A stretch of DNA of 64,000 bases, from positions 496,001-560,000 of the forward strand of contig JAFWCB010000008.1 in assembly GCA_017537025.1 (NCBI GenBank), given 5' to 3'. The notes beneath the pieces were generated by a model. That model searched no databases, was not told the DNA's origin, and saw only the letters and a list, made by a program, of their open reading frames with translations. How positions within the stretch are numbered: position 1 is the first letter of the stretch; the number at the start of each line of letters is the position of its first letter. Positions 8,484 through 17,690 of the stretch are shown here, piece after piece. Both the position numbers and the translations under genes were made by a program. Source of the DNA: Sediminibacterium sp. (GTDB lineage Bacteria; Bacteroidota; Bacteroidia; Chitinophagales; Chitinophagaceae).

Positions 8484-9497
8484 ATGGAAGCAAATAATCC
8501 CATATTCGGTGCCGCAGATAAAGAATTTGAAAATAGTATTCGTCCTGCTGCTATTACCGATTTTTCCGGACAAGCTCAGCTTATTGAAAACCTCGTAATT
8601 TTTATTAAAGCAGCTCGTTTACGCGGAGAAGCCCTGGATCATGTGCTTTTTCATGGCCCTCCCGGATTAGGAAAAACTACTTTAAGCCGAATTGTTGCCA
8701 ATGAATTAGGCGTAAATATCAAAGAAACATCCGGCCCTGTTATAGAAAAGCCGGGCGACTTGGCCGGGTTGCTTACCAATTTGCAACCGAACGATGTTTT
8801 ATTTATCGACGAAATACATCGCCTAAGTACCGTTGTTGAGGAATATTTGTATGCTGCCATGGAAGATTTTAAGATCGATATCATGATCGATACCGGCCCC
8901 AATGCACGTAGTATTCAAATTAACCTAAACCCTTTCACGCTGGTAGGAGCTACCACCAGAAGCGGATTACTCACCGCACCATTACTTTCGCGCTTTGGTA
9001 TTAAATCAAGATTAGAATATTATACGGCATCGATGCTTGAAAAAATAATTTTGCGTAGTGCGGCTATTTTACAAACAAATATTACAGCCGAAGCTGCTGC
9101 TGAAATTGCCGGTAGAAGTAGAGGTACGCCCCGAATCGCCAATGGTTTATTAAGACGGGTACGCGATTTCGCACAGGTATTAAATGATGGTACTATTGAT
9201 ATTGGTATTACACAACATGCTTTAAAAGCATTGAATGTAGATACGCATGGACTGGATGATATGGATAACCGTATTTTATCGGCTATCATCAATAAATTTA
9301 AAGGCGGCCCAGTGGGCATTACTACCATTGCCACTGCAGTTGGTGAAGAACCGGGCACTATTGAAGAAGTATACGAACCTTTCCTAATTCAAGAAGGCTT
9401 TTTACAAAGAACCCCCCGCGGACGAGAGGTTACTGCCAAAGCTTATAATCATTTGGGTTTAGCTCAAGGTGGAAAAGCGGGTGAACTTTTTACTTAA
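8484..9497 (+). CDS. ruvB: Holliday junction branch migration helicase RuvB
   Basis: A full-length RuvB of 337 residues. The ATPase core has Walker A '[15 protein letters not shown]', Walker B '[10 protein letters not shown]', sensor 1 'LVGATTRSG' and an arginine-finger region 'LLSRFG'. The C-terminal winged helix is complete ('[20 protein letters not shown]' followed by '[10 protein letters not shown]'). It forms hexameric rings that drive branch migration with RuvA at Holliday junctions; no ruvA or ruvC is nearby. The stop codon overlaps the first word of a palindromic repeat element filling the 73-nt gap to the convergent response regulator. Confidence 0.98.
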   Translation: MEANNPIFGAADKEFENSIRPAAITDFSGQAQLIENLVIFIKAARLRGEALDHVLFHGPPGLGKTTLSRIVANELGVNIKETSGPVIEKPGDLAGLLTNLQPNDVLFIDEIHRLSTVVEEYLYAAMEDFKIDIMIDTGPNARSIQINLNPFTLVGATTRSGLLTAPLLSRFGIKSRLEYYTASMLEKIILRSAAILQTNITAEAAAEIAGRSRGTPRIANGLLRRVRDFAQVLNDGTIDIGITQHALKALNVDTHGLDDMDNRILSAIINKFKGGPVGITTIATAVGEEPGTIEEVYEPFLIQEGFLQRTPRGREVTAKAYNHLGLAQGGKAGELFT

Positions 9498-9570
9498 TCT
9501 TCAATCTGGAATCTTCAATCTTCAATATGAAGTTTATTAATTCCAGATTATTGATTTCAGATTCCAGATT
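9495..9570. repeat. Palindromic word-repeat element A (ruvB end)
   Basis: The gap between convergent stop codons is filled by AATCTTC-type words. The left arm (about 9496-9527) has several copies of AATCTTC or AATCTGG, and the right arm (about 9538-9570) repeats them inverted (CCAGATT, CAGATTCCAGATT). AATCTGGAATCT occurs in the left arm and as its reverse complement in the right arm. The left arm begins within the ruvB stop codon and the right arm ends at the stop codon of the response regulator. Confidence 0.7.
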
Positions 9571-10269
9571 CTATGGCGCTACCAACCTAAAACCATTTCC
9601 ATGAATATTTACAATTTCAATAGCTGAATCTTCTTTTAAATATTTCCGGAGCTTGGCAATATATACATCCATGCTTCTGCCATTAAAATAAGTATCGCTA
9701 CCCCATATTTTCTTTAAGGCACGCTCCCGAGGTAATAAATCGTTTTTATGCTCTGCGAGCATTTTTAATAATTCATTTTCTTTAGGAGATAATACTTGGG
9801 TACTATCCGCTTTTTTTAACTCACGTAGCTTAGGATTGAAATGATAAGAACCCAAATCAAATTCAATATTTTCATTTATTTTATTCTCCTCTTCATTTCT
9901 TTTAAGAATAGCTCTGATCTTTAGTAACAATACTTCACTATCGAAAGGTTTGGTGATATAATCATCGGCGCCTAGTTTATAACCTTGAATGATATCTTCC
10001 TTCATTGTTTTTGCACTCAAGAAAAACAAGGGAATATCCAAATCAATATCTCTAATTTCCTCCGCCAGCGTAAAACCATCCATATTTGGCATCATTACAT
10101 CTAGTAAACATATATCAAACTTCTCTCTCTGAAAAGCAGCTAGGCCTAATCGGCCATCTCGCTCTAATGTAACATCAAACTCATTGAGTTCTAGGTAGTT
10201 TTTCAATACCATTCCAAGGTTTGTATCATCTTCGCAAAGGAGGACCTTATATTGTCTTTTTTCTTCCAT
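9571..10269 (-). CDS. OmpR/PhoB-type response regulator
   Basis: I place the start at the ATG at 10269 (232 residues, 'MEEKRQYKVLLCEDDTN'); the longer open frame adds 65 residues unlike any receiver domain. The receiver has acidic residues 'CEDD', the phosphorylated Asp in 'ICLLDVMMPNMDG', a switch residue in 'FFLSAK' and Lys in 'DDYITKPFD'. The C-terminal winged helix is OmpR-type ('LSPKENELLKMLAEH', 'GRSMDVYIAKLRKYL', 'NIHGNGFRLV'). It resembles the RprY regulator of Bacteroidota. No histidine kinase is adjacent, so its partner is encoded elsewhere. The 185-nt upstream region shows no convincing promoter. Confidence 0.9.
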   Translation of the reverse strand: MEEKRQYKVLLCEDDTNLGMVLKNYLELNEFDVTLERDGRLGLAAFQREKFDICLLDVMMPNMDGFTLAEEIRDIDLDIPLFFLSAKTMKEDIIQGYKLGADDYITKPFDSEVLLLKIRAILKRNEEENKINENIEFDLGSYHFNPKLRELKKADSTQVLSPKENELLKMLAEHKNDLLPRERALKKIWGSDTYFNGRSMDVYIAKLRKYLKEDSAIEIVNIHGNGFRLVAP

Positions 10270-10454
10270 GGTAGTAATTTGTATCAAATAAAGATAATTT
10301 AACCACGGCGAACAACCAATAGCTTTCAATCTTTTGTTAAAATAAGCTGAACTTCCTTTTTTGTAGATAGTTTCTGCTCTGGGATCCAGAAAATGTATAC
10401 TAGTGTCTTCCAATAGCCGGTAGCGGTAAAAGAATAATGAAAGAAGGCGATAAG

Positions 10455-12350
10455 TTAATTCCACTCCATATCACCATCGTCATTAATAATAAGCTTGTTT
10501 TCAGATTGCAAATAATATAAAACTTCCCATACGGTATTGCTACTATGAGGTGCTAAGGTGTTTATCAGTTTATTGATATTTTTCTCAGTGGCAACTTTTA
10601 ATCGGGCTTCTATTTCCGCAAAATGCTTACTATTGATCTTCTTTTTTTTATTTGTTAAACAATTGTCGCATATACCACAATCTCTTCTGTTAGTATCACC
10701 AAAATACTTGTCAATAAAATTACTCCTGCAGGTAGTTAATTTAGTTGCATATTGAATGATAGTATCTATTCTTTCTTGGTACCTTTTTTTCCTGGCTAAA
10801 TAGGCATCTTGCTGAATATGCAAATACTGGGCAGGGGCTCTGTTTAGTAAAAATTGTATTTGTGGGGTATCTTTTCTAGGTAAATACTCAATAATACCTG
10901 CCGCAGCAAGCTGTTCTAATCCATTGGTTATAGCTGTAATATCTAACCTCAAATTTTTAGCTAAAACCGATTCGTACACAGAAACCCGGTCGTTGAAAAT
11001 ACCCTCGTAAGTTCTCAATAGTCCCTTAATTATGGGTTCTAGCGCCGGTTTTTCCCTTTCAAAGTTTTCTAGTACGGTTCTTTCACAGGCAAAATTTACT
11101 TGTGATGGTAAGAAAATATTTTCTGCAAATTGAATATGCCCTTCTTGCTCCAGTACTTTCAATACATTCATTACCACAACAGCTTCCAGTTTAAATCTTT
11201 TGATGAAAACACTTATGTCGAAGTCGTAATAAATGCCCTCACCAATGCCTACCGGTATCTGTAAATAATCCGCAATCGCTTGATATACTTCTCTAATAAC
11301 TTTTATAGTAGGGAATTTGCGTTGTGCATTTTTCATCAACTCTATAATATCTTTTTGCTGATATACCAAAACAGCATAAGCCCTTTTCCCATCTCTTCCG
11401 GCTCTTCCGGCTTCCTGATAATAGTTTTCTAAACAGTCGGGTATATCATGATGTATTACTGTTCGTACATCCGGTTTATCTATGCCCATGCCAAAAGCAT
11501 TGGTACAAACCATTACCCGAATTTTATTACTAATCCATGCTTGTTGCTTTTGTTCTCTAATTTCCTGTGTTAAACCTGCATGATAATAATCAGCTGCTAT
11601 TCCAGTGGCTAATAATATGTCCGCTATCTTTTTAGTTTGCCGCCTGTTATTACAATATACAATACCGGTACCACCAACCTTTTGAAGGATATCAATGATT
11701 TTATTGGGTTTACTTTCTACTAAAAAATTACTATAGGAGATATTGGGGCGTTCAAAAGATTGTCGAAATACGGCTGTTGCTTTCAGCTCTAGTTTAGCAA
11801 TTATATCTTCTTGCACACGAGTTGTTGCAGATGCAGTAACTGCAATTAGCCTGGCTTGCGGTAGTAATTTTTTAATAGCAGCAATTCGCAAATAGGGTGG
11901 CCTGAAATCATAACCCCATTGCGATATACAATGGGCTTCATCAATTACGATTAAACTAATTGATAATGCGGGGAGCATCTCTAAAAATAAACTGCTCTCT
12001 AATCGTTCCGGTGAGCAATACAAAAACTTATACTGCTCATCGGAAACATCTTGTAATACCCTTTTTACTTCATAGCTTTTCAATCCGCTATGAATGGCTA
12101 CTGCCTTAATACCTTTTTGATGTAAGGCAGATACCTGATCACGCATAAGTGCTATTAACGGACTAATCACTAAACAGGTACCTTCCAACAATAATGCAGG
12201 TACCTGAAAACATACGGATTTACCACCACCTGTTGGTAATAAAGCCAGCGTATCATTTCCTGCCAAAACGGAATTTATTATTTCCTCCTGCTGAGGTCTA
12301 AATTTGGAATGATGCCAATATTGCGCTAATATCTGAATGGGTGTACTCAA
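10455..12350 (-). CDS. recQ: ATP-dependent DNA helicase RecQ (short form, no HRDC)
   Basis: A 631-residue RecQ-family helicase. Visible motifs are Walker A 'LLPTGGGKSVCFQVPALL', the DEAH box 'VIDEAHCISQWGYDFRP', motif III 'AVTASATTRV', and 'VMVCTNAFGMGIDKPDVRTV' with 'QEAGRAGRDGK' in the second helicase domain. The RQC zinc-binding cysteines follow in 'CRSNFI' and 'RRDCGICDNC'. The C terminus ends in a short helical region without a recognisable HRDC domain, so this is the truncated RecQ type common in Bacteroidota, which usually have a second full-length copy. Its start overlaps the stop of the P-type ATPase gene by 4 nt (ATGA), implying cotranscription. Confidence 0.93.
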   Translation of the reverse strand: MSTPIQILAQYWHHSKFRPQQEEIINSVLAGNDTLALLPTGGGKSVCFQVPALLLEGTCLVISPLIALMRDQVSALHQKGIKAVAIHSGLKSYEVKRVLQDVSDEQYKFLYCSPERLESSLFLEMLPALSISLIVIDEAHCISQWGYDFRPPYLRIAAIKKLLPQARLIAVTASATTRVQEDIIAKLELKATAVFRQSFERPNISYSNFLVESKPNKIIDILQKVGGTGIVYCNNRRQTKKIADILLATGIAADYYHAGLTQEIREQKQQAWISNKIRVMVCTNAFGMGIDKPDVRTVIHHDIPDCLENYYQEAGRAGRDGKRAYAVLVYQQKDIIELMKNAQRKFPTIKVIREVYQAIADYLQIPVGIGEGIYYDFDISVFIKRFKLEAVVVMNVLKVLEQEGHIQFAENIFLPSQVNFACERTVLENFEREKPALEPIIKGLLRTYEGIFNDRVSVYESVLAKNLRLDITAITNGLEQLAAAGIIEYLPRKDTPQIQFLLNRAPAQYLHIQQDAYLARKKRYQERIDTIIQYATKLTTCRSNFIDKYFGDTNRRDCGICDNCLTNKKKKINSKHFAEIEARLKVATEKNINKLINTLAPHSSNTVWEVLYYLQSENKLIINDDGDMEWN

Positions 12351-14476
12351 GCGGTTGGAACAACTTTCTTAAAATTAAGTCGAACAGAGTTAATAGCCAA
12401 TACTACATCACTCAACCCCATTACTAAAGCACCCACTGTTGGTGTTAACAAACCAAATGCAGCTACTGGTATTGCCACAACATTATAAATAAGCGCCCAA
12501 AATAAATTTTCCTGAATAGTTTTATAAGTATGCTTACCAATACCTAAAGCGCTTGGCAAGTTTTTAAATCCATTATTCATCAAAACGATATCTGCACTTT
12601 GCATAGCAATTTGTGATGCCTCACTTAAAGAAATGCCTATGGTTGCTTTTGCAAGTGCCGGAGCATCATTGATGCCATCACCTACCATGGCAACTGGGGC
12701 TTCTTCATTCCACATGGCAATTTTTTCCATTTTTTCTTGCGGACTCACTTCTGCATATACTTCATCCATACCTAATACAGTCGCAACCTGCTCGCATTTT
12801 GCTTTTCTATCTCCACTCAACAAAATCGTTTTTACTTTCTGTTGTCTAAAAAATTGAATCACTTGGGCAGCTGCAGGTCTTATTTCATCTTCCAGGTCGA
12901 GCCAGCCCAATACTATATCATTTTTAATCAGATACATGGAATGTGCCGTATCCTCATTAGTTTGCCTTAATGCTTTATGCGAAACAATTTTGAAGATATT
13001 ACCCTCCTTGTCTATTGCTTCTACACCTAATCCTTTTTGTTCAGTTGCTTTTGTAAAGCGAATGGGCTCCTTATGTTTCCAGCTTGTGGTGATTGCTTTA
13101 GCTAAAGGATGAGCGGAATATTTTTCAAGTGAATATACTATTTGCTTAAATGTATTTTCTCCTAAACTAGTACCGGCCTCTGTTAACCCAAAATTGGTAA
13201 TAACAAAATCACCTGTAGTAAGGGTTCCGGTTTTATCAAAAACAATGGTTTTAATATTTTTAAAAAGCTCCAGTGTTTTGGTTTGTTTAAAGAGGATACC
13301 ATTGCGTGCCGCACGGCCTAATCCCACTGCTATTGCCGCAGGTGTGGCTAAACCCATAGCGCAGGGACAAGCAATTACCAAAATAGCAATGCTCCTAAGT
13401 AAACTATCTGTAAAAGTTTGACCGGCAAAAAAATAATTGATACCTAAACTAAATACTGCAATGCCAATAACAACCGGCACAAATACAGCGCTTATTTTAT
13501 CGGCTAACTGCTGAACAGGAGGTTTTTCTGTTTGAGCATTTTTTACGAGCTCCAAAATATTACCTAATACAGAGTTAGCACCAACTGCAGTTATATATGC
13601 TTTTACGCTTCCGTTTGTAATAATACTGCCCCCTATTAAGAGATCGTTTATTTGTTTTTGTACAGGTATTGATTCTCCGGTGATGACCGATTCATTTACA
13701 GCAGCTTCTCCTGATAATACCTTACAATCCATAGGCACCGCTTCTCCTGTACGAATCAATACCAGATCTCCTATTTTTAATGTGCCGCTCTCAACCGGAA
13801 AAATATGCTCCTGATGTTGCTCATCATAAGCAATCATATTCGCCATAGTTTTTTGTGTTCGAATCAACTTTTGTAAAGATCGTTGTGTGGTTTCTACAGA
13901 TTTGTCTTCTAACCAATTACCCAAAAAAACAAGGGTTATAATAGTAGCTGTAGTTTCATAAAACATGAATTGCTCAGCCTTACCAATGAGTGTTCCATAT
14001 AAACTATAACCTAATGCAGCAATAGCTCCTAACACAATCAGTACATTCATATTCGGGATACCTTTTACAACACTATTCCAAGCACTTCTTCCAAAATACC
14101 CCATACCTACTATAAAAACAGGTAATGTGAAACCTAATTGTATCCATGGGTTCATGAGCCCATGAATATGTACACCCGGAATCATGTGAAGCATTAACGG
14201 AAGCGTAAAAACTGCGCAAAAAATAAATCGGTGTAAGTGGCTGCTCAAAAATTTTTGTTTTGTAGAAGCGTTAAAATCTTTTACAGGATAACCCAAATGA
14301 GATAACCCTTTTTTGATATCATTTAGAGAGGTACCCGGAGTAGCTGTAAAACTGGCATCGCCACCTAAAAAATTTACTTTTATATCAGTTAATCCTTTAT
14401 CTTTTAGAAAACGCTCTACCGTTAATGCACAGTTGGTACAACTCATGCCTGTAATTTCCAAATTCACTTTTTCCAT
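12347..14476 (-). CDS. copA: Copper-type P1B ATPase (CopA-like)
   Basis: A 709-residue heavy-metal ATPase. One N-terminal HMA domain carries the metal-binding 'GMSCTNCALTVERF'. Core motifs are the transmembrane 'CPCAMGLATP', the phosphorylation site 'DKTGTLTTG', 'SAHPLAKAI' in the nucleotide domain and 'GDGINDAPAL' in the hinge. The CPC motif and single HMA fit Cu(I) export to the periplasm. The last helix reads 'MGLSDVVLAINSVRL' where Cu(I) pumps usually have MSxS, so specificity is likely but not proven. It heads a two-gene unit with recQ, a pairing with no obvious functional logic. It is divergent from tsaE. Confidence 0.9.
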   Translation of the reverse strand: MEKVNLEITGMSCTNCALTVERFLKDKGLTDIKVNFLGGDASFTATPGTSLNDIKKGLSHLGYPVKDFNASTKQKFLSSHLHRFIFCAVFTLPLMLHMIPGVHIHGLMNPWIQLGFTLPVFIVGMGYFGRSAWNSVVKGIPNMNVLIVLGAIAALGYSLYGTLIGKAEQFMFYETTATIITLVFLGNWLEDKSVETTQRSLQKLIRTQKTMANMIAYDEQHQEHIFPVESGTLKIGDLVLIRTGEAVPMDCKVLSGEAAVNESVITGESIPVQKQINDLLIGGSIITNGSVKAYITAVGANSVLGNILELVKNAQTEKPPVQQLADKISAVFVPVVIGIAVFSLGINYFFAGQTFTDSLLRSIAILVIACPCAMGLATPAAIAVGLGRAARNGILFKQTKTLELFKNIKTIVFDKTGTLTTGDFVITNFGLTEAGTSLGENTFKQIVYSLEKYSAHPLAKAITTSWKHKEPIRFTKATEQKGLGVEAIDKEGNIFKIVSHKALRQTNEDTAHSMYLIKNDIVLGWLDLEDEIRPAAAQVIQFFRQQKVKTILLSGDRKAKCEQVATVLGMDEVYAEVSPQEKMEKIAMWNEEAPVAMVGDGINDAPALAKATIGISLSEASQIAMQSADIVLMNNGFKNLPSALGIGKHTYKTIQENLFWALIYNVVAIPVAAFGLLTPTVGALVMGLSDVVLAINSVRLNFKKVVPTA

Positions 14477-14489
14477 AAAATCCTTTGTA

Positions 14490-14497
14490 CAAAATTA
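14490..14497 (-). promoter_or_regulatory. Candidate -7 element for copA-recQ
   Basis: On the minus strand the sequence reads TAATTTTG, a perfect TAnnTTTG, 13 nt upstream of the copA ATG. No clear -33 TTTG at 19 nt. Confidence 0.45.
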
Positions 14498-14554
14498 CGA
14501 AAGGCAAGGACTATTGATTTTCGAGTTAGGGATATTATATCGTTACGATAGAAT

Positions 14555-14562
14555 TATCTTTG
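14555..14562 (+). promoter_or_regulatory. Candidate -7 element for tsaE
   Basis: TATCTTTG matches TAnnTTTG exactly and ends only 4 nt before the ATG at 14567, which would make the transcript leaderless or nearly so. Confidence 0.5.
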
Positions 14563-14566
14563 ACGC

Positions 14567-14977
14567 ATGGATGCAATTTTTGGACTGGCACAAACAGAAG
14601 CGGTGGCTACCGCATTGTGGAAGGAAATGGGAAACAGGAAAATATGGGCTTTTGATGCCCCTATGGGTGCTGGTAAAACCACATTTATACATGCACTTTG
14701 CGGCTATTTAGGAGTTGAAGCAGCCGTTACAAGCCCTACCTATGCTATTGTAAATGAATATATCGGTAAAAAAGTGCCACTGATTTATCATATGGATTGG
14801 TATCGGTTAAAAGATGAGCAAGAGGCTTTAGATGCTGGTATGGAAGATATTTTGAATAGCGGTACCCTTTGTTTTATAGAGTGGCCCGAAAGAGCTTTAC
14901 AACTCCTTCCTGCAAGTACTTTATTCTTGGGTATTGAAATATTAGACGAGCAAACCCGTAGAATATTTACTAAATGA
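14567..14977 (+). CDS. tsaE: tRNA threonylcarbamoyladenosine biosynthesis ATPase TsaE
   Basis: A 136-residue P-loop protein of the TsaE/YjeE family and normal length. It shows Walker A 'APMGAGKTTFIHALCGYLG', the 'TSPTYAIVNEY' switch region, 'IYHMDWYRL' (Walker B-like region) and 'LCFIEWPERA'. Known: TsaE works with TsaB and TsaD to attach threonylcarbamoyl to A37 of ANN-decoding tRNAs. It is followed 25 nt later by alanine dehydrogenase, probably in one transcript. Confidence 0.95.
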   Translation: MDAIFGLAQTEAVATALWKEMGNRKIWAFDAPMGAGKTTFIHALCGYLGVEAAVTSPTYAIVNEYIGKKVPLIYHMDWYRLKDEQEALDAGMEDILNSGTLCFIEWPERALQLLPASTLFLGIEILDEQTRRIFTK

Positions 14978-15002
14978 GTAACTTCAAGGTTCAACCCACT
15001 AT

Positions 15003-16217
15003 ATGGCCACTTCGAAACCCAGTATCAGCCCGTCTTTATTATATGAAACGCTCGAAGAAACACTTGATGTAAAAGCGGAAGGAGCAAAACTGCATATTGG
15101 TATTCCCAAAGAAATTGCGTTTCAGGAAAATCGTATTGCGCTTACTCCCGATTCGGTAGGTGTATTGGTTGCCAATGGCCATCAGGTAACTGTTGAGCAT
15201 AAGGCAGGAGAGGGGAGCCACTATAACGATAAAGAATATGCAGAGGCAGGGGCTGATATTGTATACGACCGTGAGGCTATTTTCAAATGTCCGATACTGG
15301 TAAAAAGTGCACCCCCTGTTGAGGAAGATATGCCCCTATTGCAACTCAATCAAACTATTATCTCACCTATTCATCTCTCTGCTTTAAAAAAAGAACATAT
15401 AGAAAAGATGATGGAGAAGCGGGTAACGGCTTTAAGCTTTGAAAATTTTAAAGATGCCAGTGCCACATATCCGATCGTTAGAAGTATGAGTGAAATTGCC
15501 GGTAGTGCGGTAATGCTTATTGCAGGCCAATACCTGAGCAGTTTTAATAATGGAAAGGGTGTTTTACTAGGGGGTATAAGTGGGGTACCTCCAACAAAAG
15601 TGGTGATTATCGGGGCTGGTATCGTAGGTGAATTTGCAACACGTAATGCATTAGCGTTGGGTGCTTCAGTAAAAGTATTTGATAATAATGTATATCGACT
15701 GAAGCAGCTCCAAAACAATTTGGGGCAGCGTATATGGACTAGTGTGCTAGAGCCAAGAATGTTAGCCAAACAATTAAAAACCTGTGAAGTGGCAGTGGGT
15801 GCTTTGAGTAATGAATTCGGAAGAGCACCGGTTGTGGTTACCGAAGAAATGGTAGCTGCTATGCGTCCGGGTAGTATTATTATTGATGTAGCCATAGATA
15901 GAGGGGGTTGCTTTGAAACCAGTGAACTTACATCTTATGAGCATCCCACTTTTGTGAAGCATGATGTGATACATTATTGTGTACCCAATATCCCAAGTGG
16001 TTTTGCCAGAACAGCTAGCCAGGCTATTTCCAATGTTCTTATGCCATTATTAATAGAGATTAGTGATGAAGGTGGGCTTGAAGAAATGGTATGGCATAAC
16101 TTCAACTTGAGAGAAGGGATTTATTTATTTAAAGGGTCACTTACCGACTTCTATATTAGTCAGAAATTTGATCTGAAATATACTGATTTGAATTTGTTAA
16201 TTGCCAGTAGGAGGTAA
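15003..16217 (+). CDS. ald: Alanine dehydrogenase
   Basis: A 404-residue AlaDH/PNT family protein. The N-terminal domain has 'IGIPKEIAFQENRIALTPDS' and 'EHKAGEGSHYNDKEY'. The NAD-binding domain has 'KVVIIGAGIVGEFATRNALA' with an acidic residue following in 'VKVFDN', indicating NAD rather than NADP. Known reaction: reversible oxidative deamination of L-alanine to pyruvate and ammonia. It is about 30 residues longer than typical bacterial Ald because of an N-terminal extension ('MATSKPSISPSLLYETLEE'), a feature of Bacteroidota members. It converges with the ABC ATPase gene across 26 nt. Confidence 0.92.
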   Translation: MATSKPSISPSLLYETLEETLDVKAEGAKLHIGIPKEIAFQENRIALTPDSVGVLVANGHQVTVEHKAGEGSHYNDKEYAEAGADIVYDREAIFKCPILVKSAPPVEEDMPLLQLNQTIISPIHLSALKKEHIEKMMEKRVTALSFENFKDASATYPIVRSMSEIAGSAVMLIAGQYLSSFNNGKGVLLGGISGVPPTKVVIIGAGIVGEFATRNALALGASVKVFDNNVYRLKQLQNNLGQRIWTSVLEPRMLAKQLKTCEVAVGALSNEFGRAPVVVTEEMVAAMRPGSIIIDVAIDRGGCFETSELTSYEHPTFVKHDVIHYCVPNIPSGFARTASQAISNVLMPLLIEISDEGGLEEMVWHNFNLREGIYLFKGSLTDFYISQKFDLKYTDLNLLIASRR

Positions 16218-16243
16218 TGATCAATCTAGCAGAAAACTATTTT

Positions 16244-16858
16244 TCATTTGTAATCGGATAAATTAATGCGTTCATTGCAAAAGTTAATTTCTGCTTCTTC
16301 GTTGCTACAAACAATCACTATTCTATGAGCCGTATAGCGTTCTATCAAGTGATTGTAAACTTCGTATCCCTCTTTATCGAGATTAGTACAAGGTTCATCT
16401 AGTAATAAAATAGAAGTATCAGAAAAAAAAGCTTGAGCAAGTTTTAATCGCTGCTTCATACCACTGCTATAATAGCGAATTTGTTTAGCCCCTGCAGATT
16501 TTAAATTTACTTCAGCCAGCATATCTCGAAAAGAATATTGATTGATGATCGATTTAAATTGATAATGGAATTGAAGAAATTCTTCCCCCGTCATCTCTTC
16601 TATTAATTCTAAGTAGGGTGCGCAAATTGAGATAGCGCGATACACATTTTCAGTGTTATAATGCCCCCAGTGAATACTCCCTTCATTTAAGGAATAGCTG
16701 CCGGCTATGCATTGTAATAAAGTACTTTTGCCGGATCCGTTAGATCCTGTAATGGCGTAAGATTTGCCGGATTCAAAGGAATAGTTGAGTTGGCGAAAGA
16801 TCCAATCGCGATTGAATCTTTTACCAGCATTTTGCAGTGTGATCTGCGTTTTATTCAT
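16244..16858 (-). CDS. Lone ABC transporter ATP-binding protein
   Basis: The ATG at 16858 overlaps the lpxA stop by 8 nt (ATGAATAA) and gives 204 residues; an upstream in-frame start would overlap far more of lpxA. Motifs are Walker A 'ITGSNGSGKSTLLQCI', signature 'YYSSGMKQRLKLAQAF', Walker B 'ILLLDEPCTNLD' and a final 'IVCSNEEAE' where the H-loop His is usually found (here Asn or absent). No permease is nearby, so the partner is encoded elsewhere. Its tight coupling to the lipid A genes suggests a role in envelope transport, but the substrate is unknown. Confidence 0.88.
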   Translation of the reverse strand: MNKTQITLQNAGKRFNRDWIFRQLNYSFESGKSYAITGSNGSGKSTLLQCIAGSYSLNEGSIHWGHYNTENVYRAISICAPYLELIEEMTGEEFLQFHYQFKSIINQYSFRDMLAEVNLKSAGAKQIRYYSSGMKQRLKLAQAFFSDTSILLLDEPCTNLDKEGYEVYNHLIERYTAHRIVIVCSNEEAEINFCNERINLSDYK

Positions 16859-17648
16859 CGTCTGTTGATCCCTTGGTAAAACGTTTGATAATGCCTCTGC
16901 CACTCTCCCTAATAAATGTTACAATTTCATCGCGCTCGTCGGTAGCTGATAGTTCTTCTTCTATAAATTCCAACGATTGAGTGGTATTAAATCCTTTGTT
17001 ATAGATGGTTCGATATACATCGAGGATATTATTGATTTGACCGATTGTAAAACCTCTTCTTTTTAAGCCCACACTGTTTACGCCGCCGTAACTCAAAGGA
17101 TTGCGTACCGCTTTTATATATGGTGGAACATCTTTACTAACCAAACTTCCCCCTGCAATAAAAGTATGTTGACCAATATGTACAAACTGGTGAATGGCAC
17201 TCACGCCACCTACTATGGCCCAATCGCCCATTACCACATGGCCGGCGACTTGTACACTGTTACTCATAATACAGTGATTGCCGATAATACAATCGTGAGC
17301 AATATGGCTATATGCCATAATTAAGCAATGATTACCGATTCTAGTTTTACCCCTATCTTCTGTACCTCTGTTTATGGTTACGAACTCTCTGATAGTAACA
17401 TGATCGCCAATTTCGGCAGTGGTTTTTTCTCCGGCAAATTTTAAGTCTTGCGGAATAGCTCCTAATACAGCACCGGGGAAAACTCTGCAGTTTTTTCCAA
17501 TGCGTGTTCCGTCCATAATAGTTACGTTACTCCCGATCCAAGTTCCTTCCCCAATATGTACGTCTCCATGAATAACAGTAAAAGGGTCGATTTTTACGTT
17601 GGGCGCAATCCGTGCATTGGGGTCTATATAAGTGTAAGGATGGGTCAT
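16851..17648 (-). CDS. lpxA: UDP-N-acetylglucosamine acyltransferase LpxA
   Basis: A 265-residue left-handed beta-helix protein with regular hexapeptide repeats from the start ('IDPNARIAPNVKIDPFTVIH'). The catalytic His region is 'LIMAYSHIAHDCIIGNHCIM', and the C-terminal helical domain begins around 'VGLKRRGFTIGQINNILDVY'. It performs the first step of lipid A synthesis, acylating UDP-GlcNAc at the 3-OH from acyl-ACP. It follows lpxC-fabZ by 42 nt in a lipid A operon and overlaps the ABC ATPase gene. Confidence 0.97.
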   Translation of the reverse strand: MTHPYTYIDPNARIAPNVKIDPFTVIHGDVHIGEGTWIGSNVTIMDGTRIGKNCRVFPGAVLGAIPQDLKFAGEKTTAEIGDHVTIREFVTINRGTEDRGKTRIGNHCLIMAYSHIAHDCIIGNHCIMSNSVQVAGHVVMGDWAIVGGVSAIHQFVHIGQHTFIAGGSLVSKDVPPYIKAVRNPLSYGGVNSVGLKRRGFTIGQINNILDVYRTIYNKGFNTTQSLEFIEEELSATDERDEIVTFIRESGRGIIKRFTKGSTDDE

Positions 17649-17690
17649 TATTCAATTTTATGCTGTATCTAAATTAGTCTTTTTGTGGTA

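Noticed and set aside
10270-10464. N-terminal extension of the response regulator (65 residues)
   Set aside because: The receiver domain begins at the ATG at 10269; the extension resembles no signalling domain and overlaps the end of recQ.
15371-15895. 174-codon frame antisense to alanine dehydrogenase
   Set aside because: It lies wholly within a conserved gene and has no ribosome site or known domain.
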